DNA from: Actinomycetes bacterium
Lineage (GTDB): Bacteria > Actinomycetota > Thermoleophilia > Gaiellales > F1-60-MAGs149
Assembly (NCBI GenBank): GCA_025360225.1
Contig: JANYCN010000031.1
Coordinates: 1 to 43,723, forward strand
Direction: 5' to 3'
Length of the DNA stretch: 43,723 bases
The position numbers and the translations under genes were made by a program. Each line of letters opens with the position of its first letter. Position 1 is the stretch's first letter. Below are positions 25,781 to 34,000 of the stretch, piece after piece. The notes beneath the pieces are model-generated. The model worked only from the letters and a program-made list of their open reading frames with translations. It was not told the DNA's origin and ran no database searches.

Positions 25781-28198
25781 ATGCGCCGACTGCTCCCCGT
25801 GCTCGCGATGGGCACCGCTTTTGCCATAACCGCTGCCGCGAACGGTGCCGCGACGAAGCCACCGCCGCCGATCGCCGTGGCGCAGAACGTGCTGCAGCCC
25901 GGTCAGAGCGGCGACCCCTCGAGCGCGCACTTCGCCGACCAGTTGCCGCTCTATCGCTCGTGGACGTTCAAGCCGATGCCGCTCACCGCGCCGGCGAACG
26001 CCATCGTCGAGACGCCCAGGGCAGGCACGACGATCGCCCGCGATACGTGGGGCGTGCCGTACGTGGCGGCCGCGACGGACGCGAACGCTGCTTTCGGCGT
26101 CGGTTTCGCGGAGGCCGAGGACCGGTTCTTTGAGATGGACGTGCTGCGCCACCAGGTCGAGGGGCGGCTCGCTGAGCTGATTCCCCCTTCGCAGCAGACG
26201 CTCGCCGAACGCGCTGCGACGATCGACGGCGACGCCACTAACCGCACCGCCGACCAGACCGACGCCAACCTTCTCGCGCAGCTCGCGAAGCGCCCGCTGG
26301 CCGAGCGCCAGATGCTCCAGGCGTTCGTCGATGGCATCAACGGCTGGCGCGCTGATCGCGTCAAGAACGGCGGGCTGCCGGTCGAGTATCTCCTCCTGGG
26401 ACGGCCAGACGCCTGGCGCATGGTTGACACCCTGCACATTGCCGCCTACATCGCCCGCAACTTCGGTCAGGCCGGCGGGCAGGAGCTCCGCGACGCCGAG
26501 ATGCTTCGAGCGCTCCGCGCTGCCTTCCCGCTGGCGCGGGCGAACGCGTACTTCGACGACGTTGCGTGGGTAACCGACCCGGCCGCGCCGACGACGATCC
26601 CCAGCTCGGCCCGCTTCTTCACGTATCCGACCGGGGGGACGAGCGGCGTCACGGGGCGGGGGGTCGCCATTCCTGATGCTGCCCCGCGGCCTGCGGCGCC
26701 CCGCGCAGGCATATCGGGGCCGTACATCGCTGGGCTGCGCCACCTCGCGTCGAACGCGATCGTCGTGTCCGGTGCGCTGAGCGTGACGGGAAACAACCTG
26801 CTGCTCGGCGGGCCGCAGGTCGGACAGTACGACCCGCAGATCCTCCTCGAGGTCGCGATCAACGGCAAGACGGTGCACGCGCGCGGCGCGACCTTCCCCG
26901 GCATCGGGCCGTTCGTGCTGATCGGGCGCACGGTAAGCCACGCCTGGACGTTCACCACCGGGGCCGACGACCAGTCTGACACCTGGGCGAACCTCGTCAA
27001 CCCGAAGAACGCCGCGCAGTACCGCTTCAATGGCAAGTGGGAGACGTTCTCGACGCGGACCGAGGTGATCTCGGCGCGCAACGCGACCGGCACCCTTGAC
27101 GTCGTGCGCACGCTCCACCTGCGCTACGCCGGGCATCATCACGGGCTCGTCCGATCGACCGGTACGGTCGCCAAGCAGAAGGTCGCGTTCTCGACCGGCT
27201 CGTCGTTCCAGTCGCACGAGCTGGACGTGGTCGGGGCGATCCTCGCGCTCAACCGCGAGACGACGTTCGCCCCGATCCTTGCGGCGCTCCCGACCTTCCC
27301 GGCCGGGTTCAACCTGCTCTACGGCGATCCGACGCGCATCGCCTACTACCACCTTGGCTGGTACCCGTTACGGGCGGCTGACAGCGACGCGCGCCTGCCG
27401 GCGTGGGGGAACGGCCAACACGAGTGGACGGGTCGGATCCCCTTCGCCCAGATGCCGTCGATCGTCAACCCGGCGCAGGGCTGGCTCGCGAACTGGAACA
27501 ACAAGCCCGAGGCCGGCTGGCTTGACGGCGACTCGACGCCGTGGGGAGGTGCGCAGCGGGTGCAGATGCTGCAGGACCAGCTCGCCGGCGCGCACGCGAT
27601 GAGCCTGACGAAGCTCCGCCGTGTTGCGCAGAACGCCGCCTACCTCGACGGTCGTGTTCGCCCGTTCCGTCCGCTCATCCTCGACGCCGTCGAGCGCTCG
27701 ACAAGCGTGCCGGTGCAGGGTGCCGCGGACGTGCTCGCGAGCTGGGACGGCATGCGGATCGACCGCGACGGCGACGGCAAGGTCGACTCTGGCGGCGTCG
27801 CGATCCTTGATGGCTGGTGGCTGCACGTGCAGCAGGACCTCCTACGAACGACGCTTGGCAAGCCGGCCTTCGACCTCGCCGGTGACTCGACGTTCGACCG
27901 CGAGTTCTGGGGCTCCGACCGCGCGAGCCTGCTCCTGCACGTGCTGCGTGGCTCCGCCTCGTCCGTCTCCTTGAAGGGTGTCTGGCCTGCTGGTGCGCCG
28001 CTGCGGGCGATCGTCCTGAAGGCCTTCACCGAGACGATGGCCGACCTGAAGGCGCAGTACGGCACGGCAGATCCGGCGAGGTGGCTCGAGCCGGTCGACC
28101 ACCTCTCATACACGTCGTTCTCGACGCTCGTGACGCCGCCCTCCGACGTTCCGTACATGAACCGCGGCACCTACAACCAGCTGATCGAGCTCGGCTAG
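25781..28198 (+). CDS. Secreted penicillin acylase family protein (Ntn hydrolase)
   Basis: An 805-residue exported acylase that should self-cleave into A and B chains and hydrolyse an amide such as an acyl-homoserine lactone, a beta-lactam side chain or an acylated peptide. The signal peptide spans about residues 1-24. The A-chain motif is IARDTWGVPYVAAATDANAA with EAEDRFFEMD (about 85-120). The nucleophile is Ser324 in HLASNAIVVSG, followed by LLLGGPQVG. The C-terminal NRGTYNQLIELG ends abruptly at TAG. Residues 35-66 (NVLQPGQSGDPSSAHFADQL, then LYRSWTFKPM) resemble the tail that I recall coming after NRGTYNQ in other members; see findings. ATG25781 fits both the signal peptide and the leaderless promoter. 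Confidence 0.9.
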   Translation: MRRLLPVLAMGTAFAITAAANGAATKPPPPIAVAQNVLQPGQSGDPSSAHFADQLPLYRSWTFKPMPLTAPANAIVETPRAGTTIARDTWGVPYVAAATDANAAFGVGFAEAEDRFFEMDVLRHQVEGRLAELIPPSQQTLAERAATIDGDATNRTADQTDANLLAQLAKRPLAERQMLQAFVDGINGWRADRVKNGGLPVEYLLLGRPDAWRMVDTLHIAAYIARNFGQAGGQELRDAEMLRALRAAFPLARANAYFDDVAWVTDPAAPTTIPSSARFFTYPTGGTSGVTGRGVAIPDAAPRPAAPRAGISGPYIAGLRHLASNAIVVSGALSVTGNNLLLGGPQVGQYDPQILLEVAINGKTVHARGATFPGIGPFVLIGRTVSHAWTFTTGADDQSDTWANLVNPKNAAQYRFNGKWETFSTRTEVISARNATGTLDVVRTLHLRYAGHHHGLVRSTGTVAKQKVAFSTGSSFQSHELDVVGAILALNRETTFAPILAALPTFPAGFNLLYGDPTRIAYYHLGWYPLRAADSDARLPAWGNGQHEWTGRIPFAQMPSIVNPAQGWLANWNNKPEAGWLDGDSTPWGGAQRVQMLQDQLAGAHAMSLTKLRRVAQNAAYLDGRVRPFRPLILDAVERSTSVPVQGAADVLASWDGMRIDRDGDGKVDSGGVAILDGWWLHVQQDLLRTTLGKPAFDLAGDSTFDREFWGSDRASLLLHVLRGSASSVSLKGVWPAGAPLRAIVLKAFTETMADLKAQYGTADPARWLEPVDHLSYTSFSTLVTPPSDVPYMNRGTYNQLIELG

Positions 28199-28243
28199 TG
28201 GTGTGATTGTCAACTCGCGGCGTCGTCGGGTGTCCGGAGCAGC
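28195..28243 (-). repeat. Dispersed repeat, inverted copy E
   Basis: Read on the plus strand it begins CTAGTGGTGTGATTGTCAA, the reverse complement of the copy A end with one mismatch, and continues into GTCGTCGGGTGTCCGGAGC, which matches the flank of copy A. Its CTAG holds the TAG stop of the acylase gene (28196-28198). It sits head to head with copy C. Confidence 0.7.
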
Positions 28244-28297
28244 GCAGGACGATCCAGGCGCGCGAGTGACCACGCTATTTGACCATCAGACCACTGA
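28241..28297 (+). repeat. Dispersed repeat, copy C
   Basis: It opens AGCGCAGGACGATCCAGGC like copy B and ends ATCAGACCACTGA. Together with inverted copy E it makes a 103-bp inverted-repeat element (28195-28297) whose ends can pair at about 15 of 19 positions. Beyond it, 28298-28364 is non-coding and I see nothing certain there. Confidence 0.75.
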
Positions 28298-28364
28298 GGA
28301 GCCCGTCCACAATCGTCTGTGATGGCGCGTTCGTCGACACGCGAATGGACATGCCGCTTTCGAA

Positions 28365-29039
28365 TCAGACCGGGACGGTGAGCCCGTGCGATGCGGGATG
28401 GTCGGAGCAGATGCCATCGACGCCGAGCCGCTCGAGGCGCGCGGCCTCGGCTGGATCGTCGACCGTCCAGCACCACACCTCGCCGCCGGCCGCATGGACG
28501 GCGTCGACGAGGGCGGCGTCGACGAGTCGGTGGTACACGGTGACGAGCGTCGCCTCGTGGCGTGCCAGCAGGCGTGGCGCGGCGACGGCAAGCCTTCCGC
28601 GCAGCGCGGGCGCGGCGAGCGGGCGGAGCGCGCGCGGCAACGAGGCTCCACGCCGCGGGATTGTCAGGCCGGCGCGGATCCCCGGCTCGTAGCGTTGCAG
28701 CGCTGAGAGGCTGCTCCAGCACGTTCCGGTCGCGGTCGCAGCCCCGGTCAGGTTGGCGGAGCGAACCGCCTCGGCGGTGTCGCGCCAGACGCCGGGTTCC
28801 TTGAGGTCGAGATTGACGCCGACGCCGGCTGTTGCCAGCAGCGCGAGCGCTTCGGCGAGAGGAGGGGCGCCGGGCGCCTGCGCGTTGTCGTGGTCGAGCA
28901 CGAGGACGCCGTCGCGCCGTCGACGGACGTCGACCTCGACCATGTCGGCACCGAGCGCGGCTGCCCCCGCGATCGCCTCCAGCGAGTTCGCGCGGGCGAT
29001 CGCGGCGTAGCCACGGTGAGCGATCCGAAGCATAGGCAC
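28365..29039 (-). CDS. Glycerophosphodiester phosphodiesterase family protein
   Basis: A 224-residue TIM-barrel enzyme that cleaves glycerophosphodiesters to glycerol-3-phosphate and an alcohol. The GDPD signature is present: AHRGY (His8, Arg9), NSLEAI in place of ENT, GADMVEVDV (Glu35, Asp37), RDGVLVLDHD (His50) and NLDLKEP. The last motifs ILTDHP-like CSDHPA near the C-terminus also fit. There is no signal peptide. Translation could start at GTG29039 or ATG29033. No separate promoter is seen; it begins right after tRNA-Ser on the same strand, so it may ride on the tRNA transcript. Confidence 0.85.
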   Translation of the reverse strand: MPMLRIAHRGYAAIARANSLEAIAGAAALGADMVEVDVRRRRDGVLVLDHDNAQAPGAPPLAEALALLATAGVGVNLDLKEPGVWRDTAEAVRSANLTGAATATGTCWSSLSALQRYEPGIRAGLTIPRRGASLPRALRPLAAPALRGRLAVAAPRLLARHEATLVTVYHRLVDAALVDAVHAAGGEVWCWTVDDPAEAARLERLGVDGICSDHPASHGLTVPV

Positions 29040-29043
29040 GAGG

Positions 29044-29133
29044 CGGAGAAGGCGGGATTCGAACCCGCGATGGGGGTCAACCCCCCATACCCACTTAGCA
29101 GGCGGGCGCCTTCAGCCACTCGGCCACTTCTCC
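29044..29133 (-). tRNA. tRNA-Ser (anticodon GCU)
   Basis: The acceptor stem GGAGAAG/CTTCTCC (29133-29127 with 29051-29045) closes a full cloverleaf. The anticodon stem-loop CCGCCTGCTAAGTGGG shows GCU. A long G/C variable arm (GGGGGG-TTGA-CCCCCC) marks the class II tRNA-Ser, and the T-arm is GCGGGTTCGAATCCCGC. The discriminator base is G, and CCA is not encoded. Confidence 0.96.
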
Positions 29134-29144
29134 GCGCCAGACCG

Positions 29145-29173
29145 AGTCTACCAGCGGACCGCCATCCGGTCGG
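29145..29173 (-). promoter_or_regulatory. Promoter of tRNA-Ser(GCU)
   Basis: On the minus strand CCGACC (plus 29168-29173) and TAGACT (plus 29145-29150) are separated by 17 nt. The start point would lie about 5 nt before the mature tRNA 5' end. It abuts the divergent -10 of the cation transporter. Confidence 0.5.
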
Positions 29174-29174
29174 C

Positions 29175-29186
29175 TACGGTCCGTCG
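29175..29186 (+). promoter_or_regulatory. Leaderless promoter -10 for the CDF transporter gene
   Basis: TACGGT at 29175-29180 is followed by 6 nt and then GTG29187, with no Shine-Dalgarno sequence. It lies back to back with the tRNA-Ser promoter. Confidence 0.5.
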
Positions 29187-30086
29187 GTGCCCGTCGCCGA
29201 CCCCCGCCGGAAGCAGCGTGCCGCGTGGCTCTCGGTTGGCGCGAACCTCGGCGCGATGCTCGTCAAGCTCGCTACGGCGGCCGTGACGGGGTCCTCCGCC
29301 GTGCTCGCCGAGGCGGCACACTCGGCTGGCGACCTCACGGCCTCGGTGATCGCGCTCCTGAGCGTGCGTGCCGCCGACCAGCCCCCTGATCCCGGGCACC
29401 CGTTCGGGCACGAGAAGTTCGAGCACGTGTCGAGCGTGGTGGAGGGTGCGTTGATCGTGGTCGGCGCGGTCGCGGTCGCCGTCGTTGCTGGCCTGAACAT
29501 CGGCTCGCCCGTTTCCCACGGCTCGGCCGGGATCGTCATCATGGTCGGAGCGGCGGCCCTGAACATCGTCGTCGCGCGACGTGTCCGTACCGTGTCGCGG
29601 GAGACCGGTTCGGCTGCGCTCGAGGCAGATGCGGCGCACCTGCTCGCTGACGTCGTCACGTCGCTTGGCGCGGCGCTCGCGCTTGCCCTCGTTGCTGTCA
29701 CCGGGATCAGCCAGCTTGACGCGCTCGTCGCGTTCGTGATCGCCGCGCTCGTTGCGACGACCGGGATCAAGCTGATCGTTGGTGGAACGCGGGTCCTGGT
29801 GGACGTCGCGATTCCCGCAACGGAGGTTGAGGTTGTTCGCTCCGTCCTCGACGGCTTCACCGGCGACGAGGTGCGCGGCTATCACCGTCTCCGCGCCCGG
29901 CGGGCTGGGAACGTCCGCCACGTCGACCTGCACCTGATCGTCGATCCGGCGATGTCTGTGGCAGCGGCGCATGCGATCACCGACGCGATTGAGGAGCGGC
30001 TGCGCGATCGTCTCGGTGGCGCGGACGTCGTGATCCACGTCGAGCCAGCAACCCACGTGGAGGAGGAGGACGCACGGCTCCTATGA
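29187..30086 (+). CDS. Cation diffusion facilitator (CDF) family transporter
   Basis: A 299-residue proton-coupled divalent metal exporter. The six-helix core holds the metal site AEAAHSAGD (His45, Asp49) in helix 2 and DAAHLLADVVTS (HxxxD) in helix 5. DPGHPFGHEKFEHVSS is the usual loop. The C-terminal cytoplasmic ferredoxin-like domain (EVEVVRSVLDGF to DVVIHVEP) is complete and ends with the usual amphipathic HVEP segment. The His/Asp pairs suggest Zn or Fe/Mn type, though the metal is not settled by motif. GTG29187 is preferred because of the TACGGT hexamer. The stop overlaps the lipoprotein ATG (ATGA). Confidence 0.9.
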   Translation: MPVADPRRKQRAAWLSVGANLGAMLVKLATAAVTGSSAVLAEAAHSAGDLTASVIALLSVRAADQPPDPGHPFGHEKFEHVSSVVEGALIVVGAVAVAVVAGLNIGSPVSHGSAGIVIMVGAAALNIVVARRVRTVSRETGSAALEADAAHLLADVVTSLGAALALALVAVTGISQLDALVAFVIAALVATTGIKLIVGGTRVLVDVAIPATEVEVVRSVLDGFTGDEVRGYHRLRARRAGNVRHVDLHLIVDPAMSVAAAHAITDAIEERLRDRLGGADVVIHVEPATHVEEEDARLL

Positions 30087-30517
30087 CGCGCGCGCTGGCA
30101 TGCATCGTCGTTCTCGCCGGCATCGCGACGCTGGCCGCCTGCGGGGTCGGTGCGGACGACTACCGTGCTGCCGTGCACGACGTGCAGGTGCGTCACGAGG
30201 CGCGCCTGACAGCCCTGACAACGAAGGCGACGGCTGACCTGGCTGGTCGGATGGACGCGGCAGTCGTCGACCTTGGAGCGCTCGCGCAGGAGATCGCCGC
30301 GTTCGCCGCCGAGGTGAAGCGCGTGCCGACACCCGAGGCTGATCAGACCGCCGCCGACGCCCTCGTTGCTGCCTACACGCGGCTTCGGGCCGCCACCTTG
30401 GCGGTTCGTGCCGCGGTGATCGCGCGCAACCGTACCGCGCTCGCCGCAGCGCTCGTCGCGTTCAACGCGGCGGCCGACGGCGAGGCTGCTGCGGTCGATG
30501 CCTTCAACGGGACGTAG
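30083..30517 (+). CDS. Small helical lipoprotein of unknown function
   Basis: A 144-residue putative lipoprotein. The signal ends in lipobox LAAC with Cys20. The mature part is almost entirely alanine-rich amphipathic helix, roughly three helices of 30-40 residues (VQVRHEARLTAL, then MDAAVVDLGALAQEIAAFAAE, then AALVAAYTRLRAATLAV). I recognise no family. ATG30083 overlaps the stop of the CDF gene, so the two are co-translated, which suggests a helper role in metal handling or envelope. Its TAG stop forms the first three bases of the -10 of the following tRNA gene. Confidence 0.75.
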   Translation: MTRALACIVVLAGIATLAACGVGADDYRAAVHDVQVRHEARLTALTTKATADLAGRMDAAVVDLGALAQEIAAFAAEVKRVPTPEADQTAADALVAAYTRLRAATLAVRAAVIARNRTALAAALVAFNAAADGEAAAVDAFNGT

Positions 30518-30520
30518 TAT
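30515..30520 (+). promoter_or_regulatory. -10 box of tRNA-Ser(CGA)
   Basis: TAGTAT lies 16 nt before the mature tRNA start and overlaps the TAG stop of the lipoprotein gene. The -35 region would lie inside that gene; no strong match is seen there. Confidence 0.45.
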
Positions 30521-30536
30521 TCTCAGAGCACCTCGC

Positions 30537-30625
30537 GGAGGGGTGGCTGAGTGGTTGAAAGCGGCGGTCTCGAAAACCGTTATGGGGCGCGAGTTCCATC
30601 GGGGGTTCGAATCCCCCCTCCTCCG
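30537..30625 (+). tRNA. tRNA-Ser (anticodon CGA)
   Basis: The acceptor stem is GGAGGGG with CTCCTCC (one G-U pair). The anticodon stem-loop GCGGTCTCGAAAACCGT shows CGA. A long variable arm and the T-arm GGGGGTTCGAATCCCCC complete a class II tRNA-Ser. The discriminator is G (30625) and CCA is not encoded. Confidence 0.96.
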
Positions 30626-31022
30626 TTAGCACGCAGCGAAACCTCTCGTTTAGCAGGCAATATCGGGCGAGAGAGCTGCTGTCCCGATTGGCCGATGTGG
30701 CCGCACGAAGCCGCCGAGCGCCGCTCCAACTGGGAGAGGACTGGTGCGCAGACTGGTGCCCACCAGGACCTGGTGGGTGGAGAGGGCGTCGCAGACGCGG
30801 TGGGCGCGCGGTGCGGTGGTCGGCGCCCGCGTGGCTACCCAGCAAAGGTCTTGGGCGGCGGATCGTGAGGCTGAGCGCCCGGCCGCGGGGGGGTCGCGCC
30901 TTGGTGTAGTCGTCGAGGTACTCGACAAAGCGAGCGCGTCGGGCGCTGCATGGGCGGTATGGCTAGGGCGTGGTGTTCCTGATGGCCGTTGCTGGTTCGC
31001 GGGCACTCCCGTGTTTCATCCC
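30626..31022. other. Non-coding stretch between tRNA-Ser and the Rhs gene
   Basis: About 400 bp with no gene I can defend. Frames on both strands that overlap the tRNA give the familiar false peptide GGFEPP and should be ignored. GTCGAG (30912-30917) and CTCGAC (30921-30926) make a perfect inverted repeat around GTA, about 100 bp upstream of the Rhs promoter, and could be an operator. Confidence 0.5.
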
Positions 31023-31051
31023 TTGACACGGTGGTGGGGAGTCCGTAGAGT
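31023..31051 (+). promoter_or_regulatory. Strong sigma-70-type promoter of the Rhs gene
   Basis: TTGACA at 31023-31028 is a perfect -35 consensus. After exactly 17 nt comes TAGAGT at 31046-31051. The ATG at 31061 is 9 nt after the -10 and has no Shine-Dalgarno sequence, so the mRNA is probably leaderless or nearly so. This is the best promoter in the window. Confidence 0.75.
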
Positions 31052-31060
31052 CCCACTCCC

Positions 31061-34000
31061 ATGCGTCGCCTCCGTTCCACCTTCTTCGTCGAGTTCCGTC
31101 GTTCCCTGCGCCGCGTGTCCGGCACGCTCGGGGCGCGCTGTCGTGCGCAGGTGGGGGCGCTGCGGGTGTCGATGGTGCCGATCCTGGTGATGGTCGTGGC
31201 GGGCGCCGGGTTGATGGTGTCGGTGCGGTTGGCGGGCGCGGCGTCCGTCGTGACGACGGTGGCGGCCGATGGCTCGTCCCGGTCGTTGGTGTTGGAGCCG
31301 GGTTCGTCGGCGACGTTCTCGGTGGCGGCTCCGGTTGGGTCGCGGCTGGTCGTCGGGTTGACGGCGTCGTCGTTTGGGGCTGGAGGACGACTGTTGGTGA
31401 CCGACCAGTCTGGGGCCGAGGTCGCGGGCTCTGACCTTGTTGGGTCGTCGGTGTGGCTCGGCCCGCTGACAGTCCCTTCGGGTGGGCTGGTGTCGGTGAC
31501 GGTTGATGGTGGTGTCGATGGCGGCGGGGCCCGCCTTGGCGTGTGGACGGTGCCGGCGGATGCCTCCGCGGTCGTTGGTGCGCCGACGACCGCGGGCGTC
31601 TCGGCGGGGTCGTTGACGCTGGGCGTGCCGGGTCAGCAGGGTGTCGTCGTGTTCGCTGGTCATGCCGGGGAGCGGGTCAGTGTCCGGATCGACGGGTCGT
31701 CGATCGGGTACGGATCGGCCGCCGTCACGGACGCGACCGGCACGCTCGCCGGGTCGGGGTGGTTCTCCTACGGCCGAAGCCTCGTCGGACCGTTCGTGGT
31801 TGGGATGGACGGCGCCGTCTCGGTGCGCGTCGTGCCACAGCTTGGGTTGACCGGTTCACTACGGATGTCGGTGTTCGCGGTGCCGGCGGACGCTGAGACG
31901 TCGCTGGTCGCGGTGAGTGATGGAGCGTCGGCGTCGCTCGCGGTTCCGGTGCCGGGGGAGCGCTCCTCGGCGCTGTTCGCTGCTCCGACGGGCCGTGTCG
32001 GGGTCGTCGTTGATGGTGCCGGGTCGCTCGCGGCGGGGTCGGTAACGCTCGTCGATGGCGCGGGTGTTGTGCGCGGCCGGGTCGCGCTCCCGGGTGGCGG
32101 CTATCTCGGGCCGGTCGTCGTCGCCTCTGGCGAGGCTGGTGGGGTGTGGCGGGTCGTCGCGGACGGCGCCGGCACGACCGGCCAGGTCGCGGTACGCGTG
32201 TACGCGGTGCCGGAGGATCCGGCGCTTGCTGGCAGCCTCGGCGGGGCGGGGGTGGCGGTCGCGTTGCCGGCGCCGGGGATGCGTGGCAGCGTCACGTTCC
32301 CGCTCGAGATGGGCGAGAAGGTCGCGGTCGACGCGTCCGCGTCATCGCTGGTGGCGATGCTGGTGCGGGTCGTTGACCCTGCCGGTGTGGAGGTCGCACG
32401 CGCGGTCTGCGGCGTCGGCGCCTGTCCGCTGCCGATCGTCGCCGCGCAGAGCACCGGTGCCTACCAGGTGCTGGTCGATCCGAACGGTGCTGCTACCGGT
32501 TCCGTGACGGTGAGCGCTGCCTCGGTCGTGGATGTCTCCGCGGCGGTGATCGCGGCGGGCGCGTCCACGACGCTCACGTTCGCGACGCGGGGCCAGTCGG
32601 CACTGGTCGGCGTCAGCGCTGCTGCCGGCTCGCGGCTCTCGGTGCGCGTTGACGCCGCGGGCGTGCGTGGTGCGGCCGGGCTTGTCGGCGTCGGCGGCGG
32701 GATCGTCGGTTCCGCGCCGCTTGCTGGCGGGTTGTTGTTGGGCCCGGTGGTGGTGGGCGCGTCCGGGTCGGTCTCGGTGCGCGTCGACGCGCAGAGCGCC
32801 GGCACCGTGACCCTGCACGCCGACACCGTGATCGACGCCTCGACGACAACGAGCGTCGGCGCCGCCGCGGTGGCGCTCACTGTTTCCGGCGCCGGTGCTG
32901 TCGGCTCCGTCGACGTCGCGCTTCGCCGGTTGGAAGCGATCCGCGTCGACCTGTCGGCCTCCACGTTTGCGGACGGCACGATCAGCGTCGAGGACGACGC
33001 CGGTACGGTTCTTGCGACTGCGCCGCTTCCGGGATCGGCGGATGGGAGCGTCCTTGACGGTTTCCTTGCGCCGACGAGCGGGGTCTATCATCTGCGCCTG
33101 CGCCCCGCCGGATCGGTGACTTCCGGTTCGCTGCTGATCGGGATGGTCGATGTCGCGCGACCACCGATCGATGCGACGCCGGGTTCGCCCGTGCTGCTCG
33201 AGACGACCGGCGACGGCGCCGGCGCCCAGGCAACGCTCCCGATCGGCACCGCGCGGCTCGGGGTTGTCGTTTCCTCCGCGTCGACGCCGGGCGTCGTGGC
33301 GCTCCTTGATGGCTCCTCCGTGCTTGCCCAGGCGACGATCACGAGTGGCGCCGGGTCGGTGCTGGTCGGGCCGGTGCGGTCGGTGTCTGGCTCGCTTCGG
33401 GTTGTCTGGACGCCGACGGATGGGGCGGTTGCCGGGTCGTTGCTGGTTGATCCGGAGGTCGTCCCGGACGATGCTGATGTCGTTGTGGGCGCCACCGGCA
33501 GCGCCGTTTCGGTATCGACGGTTGCGGCCGGGCAGGGCGCGGTCGTGCGCGTGCACGCCGACACCGGCGAGCAGATCCGCCTGGACGCAGCGTCGGACGG
33601 GGTGTTCGCCGCGTCGGTGTCGGTGATCGGCGCGGACGGCACGATCCTCTCCCCGTCCACGACGATGGCCGCTGGTGGACGGTGGCAGTCGAGCGTCGTC
33701 GCGGCGTCGTCTGGGTGGCTGCGTGTCGTGTTCGCAGCGACCGGCGCGGCGTTCGGGAGCGTATCGGTGACCGCTACCAGTCTCGGCGGGCAGGCAACGC
33801 GGAGCCTTGGCCTTGATGACCCGTTCGTCGCGATCCCGCTCGACAACACCGCGTCCGCCACGGGCGTCGTAGCTGTGCCGGCCGGCGCGCGAGTGACGCT
33901 CCTTGCGGCGCCGACGACCATCACCGGCCACCTCGAGCTCGCGACGAGCGACGGCACGACGATCGCGTCCACGCCGCTTCGCGCCGACGGCGACGCCGCA

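Noticed and set aside
28345-28371. Possible fifth copy of the dispersed repeat at the end of the phosphodiesterase gene
   Set aside because: It matches copy A at only about 20 of 27 positions and lacks the CTAG end. It may be a decayed copy, but chance cannot be excluded.
30504-30845. Minus-strand ORF overlapping tRNA-Ser with the peptide GGFEPP
   Set aside because: This is the well-known false translation of tRNA-Ser genes.
30650-31006. Remnant of an integrase next to tRNA-Ser
   Set aside because: Minus-strand frames here contain stretches that look protein-like, but no catalytic Arg/His/Tyr motif of tyrosine recombinases can be found.
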